Below are positions 7,864 through 16,490 of a DNA stretch of 64,000 nt, in pieces. A program made the position numbers and the translations under genes. Origin of the DNA: Corynebacterium meridianum (GTDB lineage: Bacteria > Actinomycetota > Actinomycetes > Mycobacteriales > Mycobacteriaceae). A model generated the notes under the pieces. The model saw nothing but the letters and a program-made list of their open reading frames with translations. It was not told the origin of the DNA and searched no databases. How positions within the stretch are numbered: position 1 is the first letter of the stretch; each line of letters opens with the position of its first letter. The stretch covers positions 434,001 through 498,000 of the forward strand of contig NZ_JAEIOS010000009.1 of NCBI RefSeq assembly GCF_016342265.1, given 5' to 3'.

Positions 7864-8605
7864 GGCCCGGACGGCCGAGCCGCCCGATCGGTGGCGTTCC
7901 ACCGTCAACCGGGCACTGACACCGGGCTGGCGCCGGCACCGGGCTCTCCGGCGGTGCCTGGCCCTGATACTCGTCGTATCGTCCGCGGTCACCGCGGTCA
8001 CATCGACCCGGAACGACGATCCCTGGGCCGTCACCCTCGCACACCCCGTCGACGCGGGAGCGGAACTGCGACGCGAGGATCTGAAGTTGGTGCGGGTCCC
8101 ACCTGCCCTGCACCCGGAGGGCACCCTGGATTCGGTTGCCGCGGCCGTCGGAAGAATTGTCGTGGCTTCGGTGGATCCGGGGCAGATCCTCACCACGACC
8201 CTGCTGGTCGATCCCGGCACGACGGCGCGGATGTTCGACGGATGGGATCAAGGGCCAGGTCGTGGCGGACCGACTCTCGTCCCACTGCGGCTCGCGGACC
8301 CTGCGGTCGTTCCGTTCCTCATCCACGGCGATACCGTCACCGTTCTCTCGGCCCGGGATGACAGTGCGGGAGGCCCCTCCGACCACGGTGGACCGGGGGT
8401 GGGCGGCGACTTCCGGGTCATCGCGACCGAAGCACGTGTGGTACTCGCCGGAGCTCCCGCCGACCACGGTGGTCAGGGTGCCGACACCGTGCTGCTCGCG
8501 CTGCCTGAACAGGACGCGCGGACCGTCGCCGCCATCTCCCTGACGTCCCCCGTCACGGTGGTTCTCACGGGATCACGGGCGGGGAGGTCGGACAAACCGA
8601 CCTGA
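7835..8605 (+). CDS. SAF-domain membrane-anchored protein
   Basis: A 256-aa protein with an arginine-rich N terminus, one transmembrane segment (LALILVVSSAVTAVTS, near residues 43-58), and an extracytoplasmic SAF domain starting at VTLAHPVDAGAELRREDLKLVRVP, a pattern shared with CpaB pilus-assembly and FlgA-like proteins. The rest is beta-rich with a glycine-rich insertion near residues 190-205. There are no other pilus genes here, so a pilus role is not supported; in related genomes such a gene lies next to the cyclo-ligase and mscL. The start is uncertain: ATG at 7835 has AAGGA too close, while GTG at 7778 has GGAGAG eleven bases upstream. Confidence 0.7.
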   Translation: MRLPRRTRHEARTAEPPDRWRSTVNRALTPGWRRHRALRRCLALILVVSSAVTAVTSTRNDDPWAVTLAHPVDAGAELRREDLKLVRVPPALHPEGTLDSVAAAVGRIVVASVDPGQILTTTLLVDPGTTARMFDGWDQGPGRGGPTLVPLRLADPAVVPFLIHGDTVTVLSARDDSAGGPSDHGGPGVGGDFRVIATEARVVLAGAPADHGGQGADTVLLALPEQDARTVAAISLTSPVTVVLTGSRAGRSDKPT

Positions 8606-8698
8606 GACGTCTAGAGTGTTGACGTCGCCTCAGCGTCATCGGCGCAATTTCGGCGGCAAACACCGTGTTTTTCACCTAACTAGGAGCTACAGACCTTC

Positions 8699-9124
8699 AT
8701 GCTTAACGGTTTCAAGAATTTCATCATGCGGGGCAACGTCGTCGACCTCGCTGTCGCGGTTGTGATCGGATCCGCGTTCACCGCGATCGTCACCGCTTTC
8801 TCGAACAACCTCATCAACCCGTTGCTGGCCGTCTTCGGCGGCACCGACTACGCCGGGCTCGGTTTCCACCTGCGCCCGGGCAATGACGCCACGTTCATCG
8901 ACTTCGGGGCGATCATCACCGCAGCGATCAACTTCCTCATCATCGCGGCGGTGATCTACTTCGTGCTCGTCGCCCCCATGAATCGGATCAAGGAGATCCA
9001 GGCGGCCCGCGCCGGCGAAGAGAACGAGGACGCCCCCGCACCCGTGGAGGTCGAGCTCCTCACGGAGATCCGCGATCTGCTCAAGGAGCAGGGCAACGGC
9101 CCGACGGCGGACCGCCTGGGCTAG
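8699..9124 (+). CDS. mscL: Large-conductance mechanosensitive channel MscL
   Basis: A 141-aa channel that opens under high membrane tension to release solutes during osmotic downshock. The N-terminal helix and first transmembrane segment carry the family signature FKNFIMRGNVVDLAVAVVIG (residues 5-24), TM2 runs from about 81 to 101 and the C-terminal tail is a short charged helix ending in LLTEIRDLLKEQ. The length is usual for actinobacterial MscL. GGAG upstream of the ATG serves as ribosome binding site. Its TAG stop overlaps, tail to tail, the TAG stop of the small gene on the opposite strand. Confidence 0.97.
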   Translation: MLNGFKNFIMRGNVVDLAVAVVIGSAFTAIVTAFSNNLINPLLAVFGGTDYAGLGFHLRPGNDATFIDFGAIITAAINFLIIAAVIYFVLVAPMNRIKEIQAARAGEENEDAPAPVEVELLTEIRDLLKEQGNGPTADRLG

Positions 9125-9315
9125 CTCCAGTGCGGCGGACGCTGACTCCGCCAGTACGTTTCATCGAAGCCCTCGGACACGGCAGCATCGGATCCCCCGT
9201 GTCCGGGGGCTTCCGTGATGCGGCGGGTGACCGAAGCCTTGTCCACCGAGCGGTCTATGTGCGGCGCGGTGGACGGGCGCACCACCCGGCGGCGGGGTCT
9301 TGAGCGACGGGGCAT
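9121..9315 (-). CDS. Small conserved hypothetical protein ending in PPHW
   Basis: A 64-aa protein with a strongly basic N terminus (MPRRSRPRRR) and an acidic-to-aromatic tail, FDETYWRSQRPPHWS. I recall short actinobacterial proteins with a similar Trp/Pro/His-rich ending, but I cannot assign a function. It starts ten bases after the stop of the moaB-like gene, with CGGAG placed inside that gap, so it is probably translated from the same message. Its stop overlaps that of mscL on the other strand. There is no membrane segment or signal peptide. Confidence 0.55.
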   Translation of the reverse strand: MPRRSRPRRRVVRPSTAPHIDRSVDKASVTRRITEAPGHGGSDAAVSEGFDETYWRSQRPPHWS

Positions 9316-9325
9316 ACGAACTCCG

Positions 9326-9901
9326 CTAGTCGGCGGACCAGGCCTGGAGCTGATCGATGATGTGGTGGACCAGCGGCCCGAGGGTGGCCATTCCGTCACG
9401 GATCGCAGCCCGGGATGAGGCGAGGTTGACTATGACGGTCGATCCGGAAACTCCGGCGATGCCCCTGGATGTGCCCGCGTCGATAGCGCCGCAGGCGAGG
9501 CCGGAGGCGCGCAGCGCCTGGGCGACCCCGGGGAGGATCTGATCGAGGACGGCGCGCGTGGCGTCGGGTGCCTTGTCCCGCGGCCCGACACCGGTGCCAC
9601 CGACGGTGATGACCAGGTCCGCACCCCCGACGACGGCGGTTTCAATCGCTTTCCGGATGGTGCTCTTCGTGGAGGTGACCTTGACCACCGCATCGACGGT
9701 GAAATGGTCCTCCTGGAGCAACTCGGTGACCAGGCGATCGGTGTCATCCCGGTCGTCGGTGATCTTGTCCGTGACTAGTACCACGAGCGCGCGGCGGGGA
9801 GCCGGGAGGGGGTGGTTCCCCTCGGCGGCCATCAGGAACTCCGGATCCGGTTCACCGAAATCGTCGAGGACGCTGCTGTCGGGGGCCAGGTTGTTGTCCA
9901 T
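9326..9901 (-). CDS. moaB: MoaB/Mog-type molybdopterin-binding protein
   Basis: A 191-aa member of the MoaB/Mog family, which binds and adenylylates molybdopterin during molybdenum cofactor synthesis. After about 36 extra N-terminal residues the fold begins (ALVVLVTDKITDDRDDTDRLVTELL) and the signature ITVGGTGVGPRDKAPDATR follows near 100-117, with GVSGSTVIVNLASS further on. It corresponds in position to moaB2 of M. tuberculosis, beside mscL and the mprAB-pepD genes. No other molybdenum cofactor genes are in the window, apart from the degenerate glp, so its cellular role here is unclear. Confidence 0.85.
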   Translation of the reverse strand: MDNNLAPDSSVLDDFGEPDPEFLMAAEGNHPLPAPRRALVVLVTDKITDDRDDTDRLVTELLQEDHFTVDAVVKVTSTKSTIRKAIETAVVGGADLVITVGGTGVGPRDKAPDATRAVLDQILPGVAQALRASGLACGAIDAGTSRGIAGVSGSTVIVNLASSRAAIRDGMATLGPLVHHIIDQLQAWSAD

Positions 9902-9980
9902 GCTCTAGGAGTGTACTTTCTCCGCACCGGCGGCGTCGATTGATCGTTTCATTTCGGCGGACGTTGGCGGTCTCCTCCGA

Positions 9981-11312
9981 TCAACTGTCGGTCAACGTGA
10001 CCTCGACGTCCCGACTGGTCCTCGTCTCCGGATCAGCCACCTTCAGTGTGACAGTTTCACCGAACTCATGCGAGCGAATCGCGGCGATGAGTGCGTCGTT
10101 GCTGTCGATCACCCGGTCATTGACCTTGAGGACCAGCTCACCGGGGCGGATGCCGGCTTTCTCTGCGGGCCCACCGGGGGTGAGCGATTCAACGAGACCA
10201 CCCCGGTACCGCGACTTCTGGGCGAGCAGCACCCCGAGGAGCGGGTGTGTCACCTCACCGGTGTCGATGAGCTGCTGCGCGATACGCCGGGCCTGATTGA
10301 CGGGAATGGCGAAACCGAGTCCGATGGATCCCGCCTCTCCACTCGCGGTCGAGGCGATGACGGAGTTCATCCCGATCAACTGCCCCTCCATGTTCACCAG
10401 CGGGCCGCCGGAATTGCCCGGGTTGATCGCGGCATCGGTCTGGATCGCGTCGATGAGGGAGGACTCCCCACGGTCGCCACCGGCCCGCACGGGACGGTTG
10501 AGCGCCGAGACGATGCCTGTCGTCACCGTCGCGCTCAGGCCGAGGGGCGAACCTATGGCGACGACCTGTTCTCCCACGGTCAGGTCATTGGAGTCGCCGA
10601 AGGTCATCACGGGCAGGTCCTTCGCGTCGCGGAGCTTGATCACGGCGATGTCAGTCTGGGCGTCGGTGGCGACGATGTCCGCGAGGTACGAGCGGTCGTC
10701 GTTCAGATTGACCCTGATCTCCGCCGGTTCACCGACACCGGTCACGACGTGGTTGTTTGTCAGGATCATGCCGTCCGCGGAGATGATGGATCCGGACCCC
10801 TCCCCCGCCTTGGTCGGCCCGGTTACCTCGATGGAGACCACGGCGGGCAGCACACTCGCCGCGACGTCCTCGACGCTTCCGGCCGCCGGCAGGCTGGTCC
10901 GGTGCGCCGCGGGTTCGTTGAGGGCGTTCACCTGCTTTGCAGGCGGAACAGGCCCCTGGCCGTCCCGGCTCACCACCACCCCGGTGATCGTTCCGGTGAG
11001 TATCGCGGTGGTGAGCATGAGTGCTGTCACCGGGATGACGCCCAGACCCTGCTTCCTGGTCGACCGGTGACGCTGTGGCTGCGGGAGTACCGGAGTCATG
11101 CTCTGTGTGGGAGCCCCACCCTGGGGTGGCGGGGTCTGCCCGCCCCCCGGTTGCCGCGGATGCGAGGATGTGGTCTCGCCCGAGGCTCCACGGCCGACGT
11201 CCCACGGCGCGGAGACGTCCCCGGTGCCCGGGGCACCTGATCCGGTGATGCCGTACGGGTTGTCTGTCGAACCACCCGGGGCTTGGCTGCGGTCGAAGCT
11301 GTCATCATTCAT
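9981..11312 (-). CDS. htrA: Membrane-anchored HtrA/DegP-type serine protease with PDZ domain
   Basis: A 443-aa protease: a proline/glycine-rich cytoplasmic region (1-85), one transmembrane helix (about 92-115), a trypsin-like domain and a C-terminal PDZ domain (about 345-435). The catalytic triad is visible as His188 in LTNNHVV, Asp221 in QTDIAVIKL and Ser301 in PGNSGGPL. It acts outside the membrane on misfolded envelope proteins. It follows mprB by 74 bases on the same strand, the arrangement of M. tuberculosis mprA-mprB-pepD, where the two-component system controls the protease and the protease feeds back on signalling. The same logic is inferred here. Confidence 0.92.
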   Translation of the reverse strand: MNDDSFDRSQAPGGSTDNPYGITGSGAPGTGDVSAPWDVGRGASGETTSSHPRQPGGGQTPPPQGGAPTQSMTPVLPQPQRHRSTRKQGLGVIPVTALMLTTAILTGTITGVVVSRDGQGPVPPAKQVNALNEPAAHRTSLPAAGSVEDVAASVLPAVVSIEVTGPTKAGEGSGSIISADGMILTNNHVVTGVGEPAEIRVNLNDDRSYLADIVATDAQTDIAVIKLRDAKDLPVMTFGDSNDLTVGEQVVAIGSPLGLSATVTTGIVSALNRPVRAGGDRGESSLIDAIQTDAAINPGNSGGPLVNMEGQLIGMNSVIASTASGEAGSIGLGFAIPVNQARRIAQQLIDTGEVTHPLLGVLLAQKSRYRGGLVESLTPGGPAEKAGIRPGELVLKVNDRVIDSNDALIAAIRSHEFGETVTLKVADPETRTSRDVEVTLTDS

Positions 11313-11386
11313 GTGTCTGATTATCGTCCTTGCTTCTGTACGTTTGCTGTGAGGCGACTGTAGTTACGTTGGATGCCGGCGTCAGG

Positions 11387-12844
11387 TCAGCTGTCGACGC
11401 CGTCCCCGACGGAGGGTGTGCCGGGCAGGGTAACCCGCATCATCGCTCCCCCATCGTCGGATTCCTCGGCGACGATGGTCCCCGCGTGCCGCGCGATGAC
11501 CTGTGCCACGATCGCCAGGCCGAGTCCGGATCCCGGCATACTGCGTGCGGCGATGGAACGGTAGAAACGCTCGAATACCTTCTGCCGGTCCTCCACGGGG
11601 ATGCCCGGCCCGGAATCCGAGAACCGGACCTCGATCACGCCGTCCCGCACCTCGCGCATGTCTATCCGCACCTCACCGCCTTCGGGCGACCACTTCGCGG
11701 CGTTGTCCATCAGGTTGAGCGTCGCCCGCCCGAGAGCGAAGGGATCCCCGTAGAGAAACCACGGCGTCGAGTTGAAGGTGAAGGTCACGTCCGGTCGGCG
11801 GCGGCGGACTCGCTCGAGGGAAGTCTCCATGCACTCGACCAGGTCGATGCACTCGACTATCTGCTGTGGCCCATCCTCACGGGCGAGATCGACCAGGTCC
11901 CCGATGAGGGTGGACAGCTCCTCGATCTGCGCGATGACGTCGCGTTCGAGATCCCTCCGATCCTGCTGACTGATCGACGCCCCGCCCTGCCGGTCGACCA
12001 TCATGAGCAGCTCGATATTGGTGCGCAGGCTGGTGAGGGGGGTCTTCAGCTCGTGTCCGGCGTCGGCGACGAGTTCCGCCTGCCGCCGCCGGGAGGCGGA
12101 CAGTGCCGCGAGCATTCCGTTGAAGCTCCGGGTCAGCTGTGCGAGCTCGTCATTGCCCACCACCGTGATCGGCCGCAGGTCGTCGGTGCGGGCGACATAG
12201 TCGACGGCCTGCCGGAGTCGGCTGACGGGCCGCAGTCCGGTTGTGGCGACGACCATGCCCGCGGCGATGGCTATGAGCACCCCGATCCCACCGATCAGGA
12301 GCAGCACCAGCCCGAGCGACGAGATCAGCTGATGGGTGCCGCGCATGTCCTGGGCGAGGATGACGGTCGCGCCGATCTTGTTCTGCTGCGCGAAGATTCG
12401 CTCGTCCCCGCTGCTCCGCACAGAAACCTCGCGACTGCCCTGGAGCACATCGACCTCATCGAGTATCGGAACATTGTCCCCGATGGGTTTCACCGAACCG
12501 GGTGGGTAGTAGGCGACACGGATGTCAGGGTTGTAGGTCTTGAAGGCCGCGACCTCGACCGCGGGATTGTAGACGAAGGCGGGATCGAAGCTGTTCTGGA
12601 GCAACGAGGAAGCCTTGTCCTCGAGCTCCTGATCCACGTGCTGGGTGAGGGAGGTCGACACCGTCCAGTAGGCGACGAGGGTCATCACGCCGACGGCGAC
12701 CGCGACCATGAGCGCAGTGACCATTGACAGCTGCCAACGAAGCGGCGCACGTCGGGACCAACCGACGTGCGTCTGTTCGAGCGGATCCGGGCCCTCGTCC
12801 CCCACCGCCGGGCCGGAGTCCGGCGTCGGCGTTCGGAGAATCAC
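11387..12844 (-). CDS. mprB: Sensor histidine kinase, MprB type
   Basis: A 485-aa membrane kinase: TM1 (about 41-62), an extracytoplasmic sensor of about 115 residues, TM2 (about 177-200), HAMP, then the dimerisation domain with phospho-acceptor His264 in [16 protein letters not shown], and an ATPase domain with [16 protein letters not shown] and GSGLGLAIV. The order with mprA upstream and htrA downstream fits MprB, which senses envelope stress. The GTG start overlaps the TGA stop of mprA (GTGA), so the two are translationally coupled. Confidence 0.93.
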   Translation of the reverse strand: MILRTPTPDSGPAVGDEGPDPLEQTHVGWSRRAPLRWQLSMVTALMVAVAVGVMTLVAYWTVSTSLTQHVDQELEDKASSLLQNSFDPAFVYNPAVEVAAFKTYNPDIRVAYYPPGSVKPIGDNVPILDEVDVLQGSREVSVRSSGDERIFAQQNKIGATVILAQDMRGTHQLISSLGLVLLLIGGIGVLIAIAAGMVVATTGLRPVSRLRQAVDYVARTDDLRPITVVGNDELAQLTRSFNGMLAALSASRRRQAELVADAGHELKTPLTSLRTNIELLMMVDRQGGASISQQDRRDLERDVIAQIEELSTLIGDLVDLAREDGPQQIVECIDLVECMETSLERVRRRRPDVTFTFNSTPWFLYGDPFALGRATLNLMDNAAKWSPEGGEVRIDMREVRDGVIEVRFSDSGPGIPVEDRQKVFERFYRSIAARSMPGSGLGLAIVAQVIARHAGTIVAEESDDGGAMMRVTLPGTPSVGDGVDS

Positions 12845-13533
12845 GGAGCGGTCTCCCGGAGGACGTAACCGACGCCGCGGACAGTGTGGATCAACCTGGG
12901 CTCACCATCGGCCTCAGTCTTACGGCGCAGATAGCCGATGTAGACCTCGAGAGCGTTGCCGGAGGTCGGGAAATCATAGCCCCAGACCTCCTCGAGAATG
13001 GACGCACGCGACAGCACCCTCCGGGGGTTGCTCATCAGCAGCTCGAGAAGGGCGAATTCCGTCCTGGTCAGGCTGATGGACCGATCCCCCCGGGTCACGT
13101 CGCGGGTGTCCGGATCGAGCCGGAGGTCCTCGAACTCGAGCTCCCGGGAGCCGACGCTGTTCACGGCATCCGCCGCGGCGCGCCGGAGCAGTGACCTCAC
13201 CCGGGCGAGGAGCTCCTCGAGCGCGAAGGGCTTCGGCAGATAGTCATCGGCCCCCGCATCGAGACCGGCTACCCTGTCCGAGACCCCGTCGCGGGCCGTC
13301 AGCACGAGGATCGGACGATCATCTCCCGTGGAGCGCAGGCTCCGGCAGACCTCGAGACCGTCGATCTTCGGCATCATCACGTCAAGAATCACGAGATCGG
13401 GCTGTTCCTTGGCGATCAGGTCGAGCGCGGCCTCGCCGTCCTCAGCGAGCAGGACGTCGTATCCGTTGAAGGAAAGCGAACGTCGCAGCGATTCGCGGAC
13501 CGCCTGTTCATCATCTACAACCAGAATCTTCAT
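12841..13533 (-). CDS. mprA: Response regulator, MprA type (OmpR/PhoB family)
   Basis: A 230-aa regulator. The receiver domain has the acidic pair D7-D8, phospho-acceptor Asp51 in VILDVMMP and the Lys of PKPF near 103. The C-terminal winged helix shows [21 protein letters not shown] and YLRRKTEA...[14 protein letters not shown] elements. It is the partner of the coupled kinase and is expected to control envelope-stress genes, including the downstream protease. It is the first gene of mprA-mprB-htrA. I do not see an unambiguous MprA box in the 170 bases upstream. Confidence 0.95.
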   Translation of the reverse strand: MKILVVDDEQAVRESLRRSLSFNGYDVLLAEDGEAALDLIAKEQPDLVILDVMMPKIDGLEVCRSLRSTGDDRPILVLTARDGVSDRVAGLDAGADDYLPKPFALEELLARVRSLLRRAAADAVNSVGSRELEFEDLRLDPDTRDVTRGDRSISLTRTEFALLELLMSNPRRVLSRASILEEVWGYDFPTSGNALEVYIGYLRRKTEADGEPRLIHTVRGVGYVLRETAP

Positions 13534-13708
13534 GTCCCCATTGTGCCTTCATCAGATGTGTTTTCGCTGAGCATCGTCTGCATGCGCAATGTGATGGGTC
13601 CTGACGTGGGAAAACACAACACTCAGATCGTCTCCGGTTCAACTGCGGTGGCACCGGGGTGCTCCGGAGTGGACGGAGCGGAGCGATACGCCGGGTGCGG
13701 ACACGAGA

Positions 13709-13745
13709 AAACCCGCCCCCGCACACGGAGTGCGGGGGCGGGTTC
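13709..13745 (-). terminator. Terminator after the rpmE2-rpmF operon
   Basis: A perfect 14-bp stem, AACCCGCCCCCGCA (13710-13723) with TGCGGGGGCGGGTT (13731-13744), and a seven-base loop. On the minus strand it is followed by TTTTC. It may also stop transcription in the other direction. Confidence 0.85.
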
Positions 13746-13783
13746 CGGTACCGCCTGTCGGCCGTGGCCGACGGACGTCTACC

Positions 13784-13957
13784 CTAGAACTGCTCGACCT
13801 CGACGAGGCCCAGCTGCGCGGCCTTGACCAGGCGGCGCGGGATCAGGTGCTCGCGGCCGTCGATCTTGACCTGCTGGAGGGCGACATTGTCGGCCTTCCA
13901 CTGGGAACGACGGTGGTGCGTGTTAGCACGGGACATACGACGCTTCGGAACTGCCAT
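13784..13957 (-). CDS. rpmF: 50S ribosomal protein L32, cysteine-free form
   Basis: A 57-aa protein beginning [20 protein letters not shown], a clear L32 sequence. It lacks the four zinc-binding cysteines of the C-plus form. It follows rpmE2 by 14 bases and ends before a strong terminator. In actinobacteria such zinc-free paralogues replace zinc-binding versions under zinc limitation. Confidence 0.95.
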   Translation of the reverse strand: MAVPKRRMSRANTHHRRSQWKADNVALQQVKIDGREHLIPRRLVKAAQLGLVEVEQF

Positions 13958-13971
13958 TTTCTATTCCCTCC

Positions 13972-14238
13972 TCAAGCCTTCTTGGCGCGACGGGCACGGG
14001 ACCCGTAGCGGCGCTGGAACTTCTCGACACGGCCCGCGGTGTCCATGACACGCTGGGCACCGGTCCAGAACGGATGCGACTCGCTGGTGACGTCGACGAC
14101 GATGAGCGGGTACTCGTTGCCGTCCTCCCACTCAACGGTGCGCTGGCTCTTGGCGGTGGAACGGGTCAGGAACTTGTGACCCGTGCCCGCATCCTGGAAG
14201 ACCACCGGGTGGTAGTCGGGGTGGATATCCTTCTTCAT
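13972..14238 (-). CDS. rpmE2: 50S ribosomal protein L31 type B (zinc-independent)
   Basis: An 88-aa protein starting [16 protein letters not shown], diagnostic of type B L31. It has no cysteines, so it cannot bind the zinc that type A L31 carries. The ATG at 14238 is preferred over the one two codons upstream because AAAGGG then has a six-base spacing. It is first in an operon with rpmF, transcribed away from the rpmB-rpmG-rpsN-rpsR operon about 1 kb off. Confidence 0.96.
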   Translation of the reverse strand: MKKDIHPDYHPVVFQDAGTGHKFLTRSTAKSQRTVEWEDGNEYPLIVVDVTSESHPFWTGAQRVMDTAGRVEKFQRRYGSRARRAKKA

Positions 14239-15216
14239 TCTCATCCCTTTAAGATCACGTACGTGTGCTGATCGGCGTACTGCGCTCAGGGAGCGCGGTG
14301 TGCAGCCGCTGACAGATACTGGTACTAACGGTGCCCGCAGGCCTGCCACGCCACCTCGATGAGCGACGTCATCCGGATGAACCGGCACCGTACCCGCCCA
14401 CGCTGGTGACACCTCTCGAAAAGGCCGACTGCAGCCTTCTCGGAGGCATACCGCGGCGCAGCCGTGTATGCATCGGTGAATCCTACAACGTAGAACGCCG
14501 AATACCGAAATCCCGGTAGGACGACATCCATCGCACCTTATATTAAGAGCGAATGGAGGGCGCCACCGCAGCGAGACCACCCCGCATCCCGAAGGACGTC
14601 CGGACGGACCCGAACCATGGATTCAATTCGACCCGTCCATACTAGTCGCAGGTCCGGTAGAACCGCAAGGTTGCCGGGCCCCGGCACATTGACACCTCGC
14701 AGACACGTTGCACCCGACCAACGCGAATCAGCTCATCGGGTGACACCGGCACCGGCGCGGAACGGATGGCGGCACACACGCGGGCCCGGAGGCCACGGGG
14801 CGGAACCGCACGACCCCCCGTCGGCATGTCTCCACACGGAACCTGAACGATCGGTGGCCCGGCACACCCGGTGATCACGGACGAGCCGACGCCGGGCCGG
14901 TCGATCCGTCGGGCCCCACATCCCGGCGCATCCGCCCCGGTGACCCGAACCCGGCACACCGGGATCGACTCCGGAACCCGCCCCTCCCCTCCCGGCCACC
15001 GGGTCAACCAAGGAAATCCGTGCCAGCCCGGGAGGACCGGCAGATTAGGCAAAAGTTCGTCTTGGCGGTATGGTTGTCCCTTGCTGTTGTCGAAATATTC
15101 GTTATCGCCCGCGCATCTGTCATGGCCGCGCCCCGTTTCCGCCCTGTTAAAGCAGGTCAGAGAACCGGAGCGGCTGCGGTCAGCGTTGTAGTCGGGCGGC
15201 TAGGAGAAAGAAACCC
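14239..15216. other. Long divergent intergenic region between two ribosomal-protein operons
   Basis: Nearly 1 kb with promoters expected at both ends but no supported gene; open frames here have arginine/proline-rich chance composition. AT-rich spots near 14535-14550 and 15100-15112 are the likeliest promoter areas. I looked for a long AT-rich palindrome of the Zur type and did not find one I would defend; TACCG-6-CGGTA near 14503 is a weak inverted repeat. Confidence 0.45.
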
Positions 15217-15453
15217 ATGTCGGCTATTTGCCAGGTCACGGGACGCAAGCCGGGTTTCGGCAAGTCCGTCTCGCACTCGCACCGGCGCACCAACCGCCGT
15301 TGGAACCCCAACGTGCAGCGCCGCAAGTACTACCTGCCCTCTGAGGGCCGGACCATCACGCTCAACGTGTCCACCAAGGGCATCAAGGTCATTGACCGCG
15401 ACGGCATCGAGGTCGTTGTCGCCCGTATCCGAGCTCGCGGAGAGAAGGTCTAG
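15217..15453 (+). CDS. rpmB: 50S ribosomal protein L28, lacking zinc-ribbon cysteine pairs
   Basis: A 78-aa L28 beginning [20 protein letters not shown]. It has only one cysteine, so the two CxxC pairs of zinc-binding L28 are absent. TAGGAGAAAG upstream is a strong ribosome binding site. It leads the rpmB-rpmG-rpsN-rpsR operon, with only two bases to the next gene. Confidence 0.95.
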
Positions 15454-15455
15454 AG

Positions 15456-15620
15456 ATGGCACGTAATGATATCCGTCCGATCATCAAGCTGAAGTCCACC
15501 GCGGGCACCGGCTACACCTATGTGACGCGCAAGAACAAGCGCAACAACCCCGATCGCATCACGCTGAAGAAGTTCGATCCGATCGTCCGCAAGCACGTCG
15601 AATTCCGCGAGGAGCGATAA
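15456..15620 (+). CDS. rpmG: 50S ribosomal protein L33, cysteine-free form
   Basis: A 54-aa L33: [20 protein letters not shown], ending [11 protein letters not shown]. No cysteine is present, in contrast to the zinc-binding form. Its start lies two bases after the stop of rpmB, so it is probably coupled. Confidence 0.95.
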
Positions 15621-15623
15621 TTC

Positions 15624-15929
15624 ATGGCCAAGAAGTCAAAGATCGCCAAGAACGAGAAGCGCAAGGAAATCGTCGCCCGTTTCGCGGAGCGTCGCAACGA
15701 GCTCAAGGCCATCATCAAGAACCCGAACTCCTCCGACGAGGAGCGCATGGATGCGCAGTACGAGCTGAACCGTCAGCCGCGCGACGCCTCCCCGGTTCGC
15801 GTCCGTAACCGTGACGCCGCTGACGGCCGTCCCCGCGGTTACCTCCGCAAGTTCGGCCTGTCCCGTGTCCGCGTCCGTGAAATGGCTCACCGCGGTGAGC
15901 TCCCGGGCGTCCGTAAGTCCAGCTGGTAA
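15624..15929 (+). CDS. rpsN: 30S ribosomal protein S14, zinc-independent long form
   Basis: A 101-aa S14. The length and the absence of the CxxC...CxxC motif mark the long, zinc-free class; the C-terminal [20 protein letters not shown] is the typical rRNA-binding end. It begins three bases after rpmG. Confidence 0.96.
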   Translation: MAKKSKIAKNEKRKEIVARFAERRNELKAIIKNPNSSDEERMDAQYELNRQPRDASPVRVRNRDAADGRPRGYLRKFGLSRVRVREMAHRGELPGVRKSSW

Positions 15930-15941
15930 GGGAGTAGCTAA

Positions 15942-16190
15942 ATGAAGCGCACCAACATGAAGAAGGCGCGGATGGAGCAGTCCCGCCGCCCCAAGAAGAA
16001 CCCGCTCAAGGCCGCGAAGATCGACCGCGTCGATTACAAGGACATCGACACACTGCGGCTGTTCATCTCCGACCGCCACAAGATCCGGTCCCGCCGGGTC
16101 ACCGGTCTGACCCCGCAGCAGCAGCGTCAGGTCGCCACCGCGGTCAAGAACGCACGTGAGATGGCTCTTCTGCCGTTCACCAGCCGCTAG
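15942..16190 (+). CDS. rpsR: 30S ribosomal protein S18, cysteine-free form
   Basis: An 82-aa S18 with the family core [20 protein letters not shown] and [12 protein letters not shown] at the end. There is no cysteine near the N terminus. It is the last gene of the operon, 12 bases after rpsN, and a terminator lies about 140 bases on. Confidence 0.95.
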   Translation: MKRTNMKKARMEQSRRPKKNPLKAAKIDRVDYKDIDTLRLFISDRHKIRSRRVTGLTPQQQRQVATAVKNAREMALLPFTSR

Positions 16191-16490
16191 ATCGAGGATT
16201 CAACCGGGGGATCCGCGAGGATCTCCTTCCGCAGCCGTCTGAATAGGGCGTCTATGCGATGACAGCGAACTTTTGCCGCTGACACTCGTGACACGGCCAA
16301 AGTAACGTCGGTCCACAGCCGTCGTGAACAACCGGCCCGCAACAACCACCCCTTCCCGGGTAGTGGCGCTTGCGGGCCGGTTTTCGTGTGTCTGGACCCG
16401 TTACAACCGACGATCACGGGGTCTCCACCCGGTGCTGGTAGATTGGGCCGGAAGATCCTCAAACACATGACCATTTCGGAGGACGGCACC
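16191..16490. other. Intergenic region with terminator, upstream of the DUF294-like gene
   Basis: Three hundred bases that hold the rpsR-operon terminator (16330-16386) and, after it, the presumed promoter of the DUF294-like gene. No further gene is visible. Confidence 0.5.
16330..16386 (+). terminator. Terminator of the rpmB-rpmG-rpsN-rpsR operon
   Basis: A 13-bp perfect stem, AACCGGCCCGCAA (16330-16342) with TTGCGGGCCGGTT (16370-16382), whose loop can form a smaller inner hairpin. It is followed by a T run on the plus strand. Confidence 0.85.
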
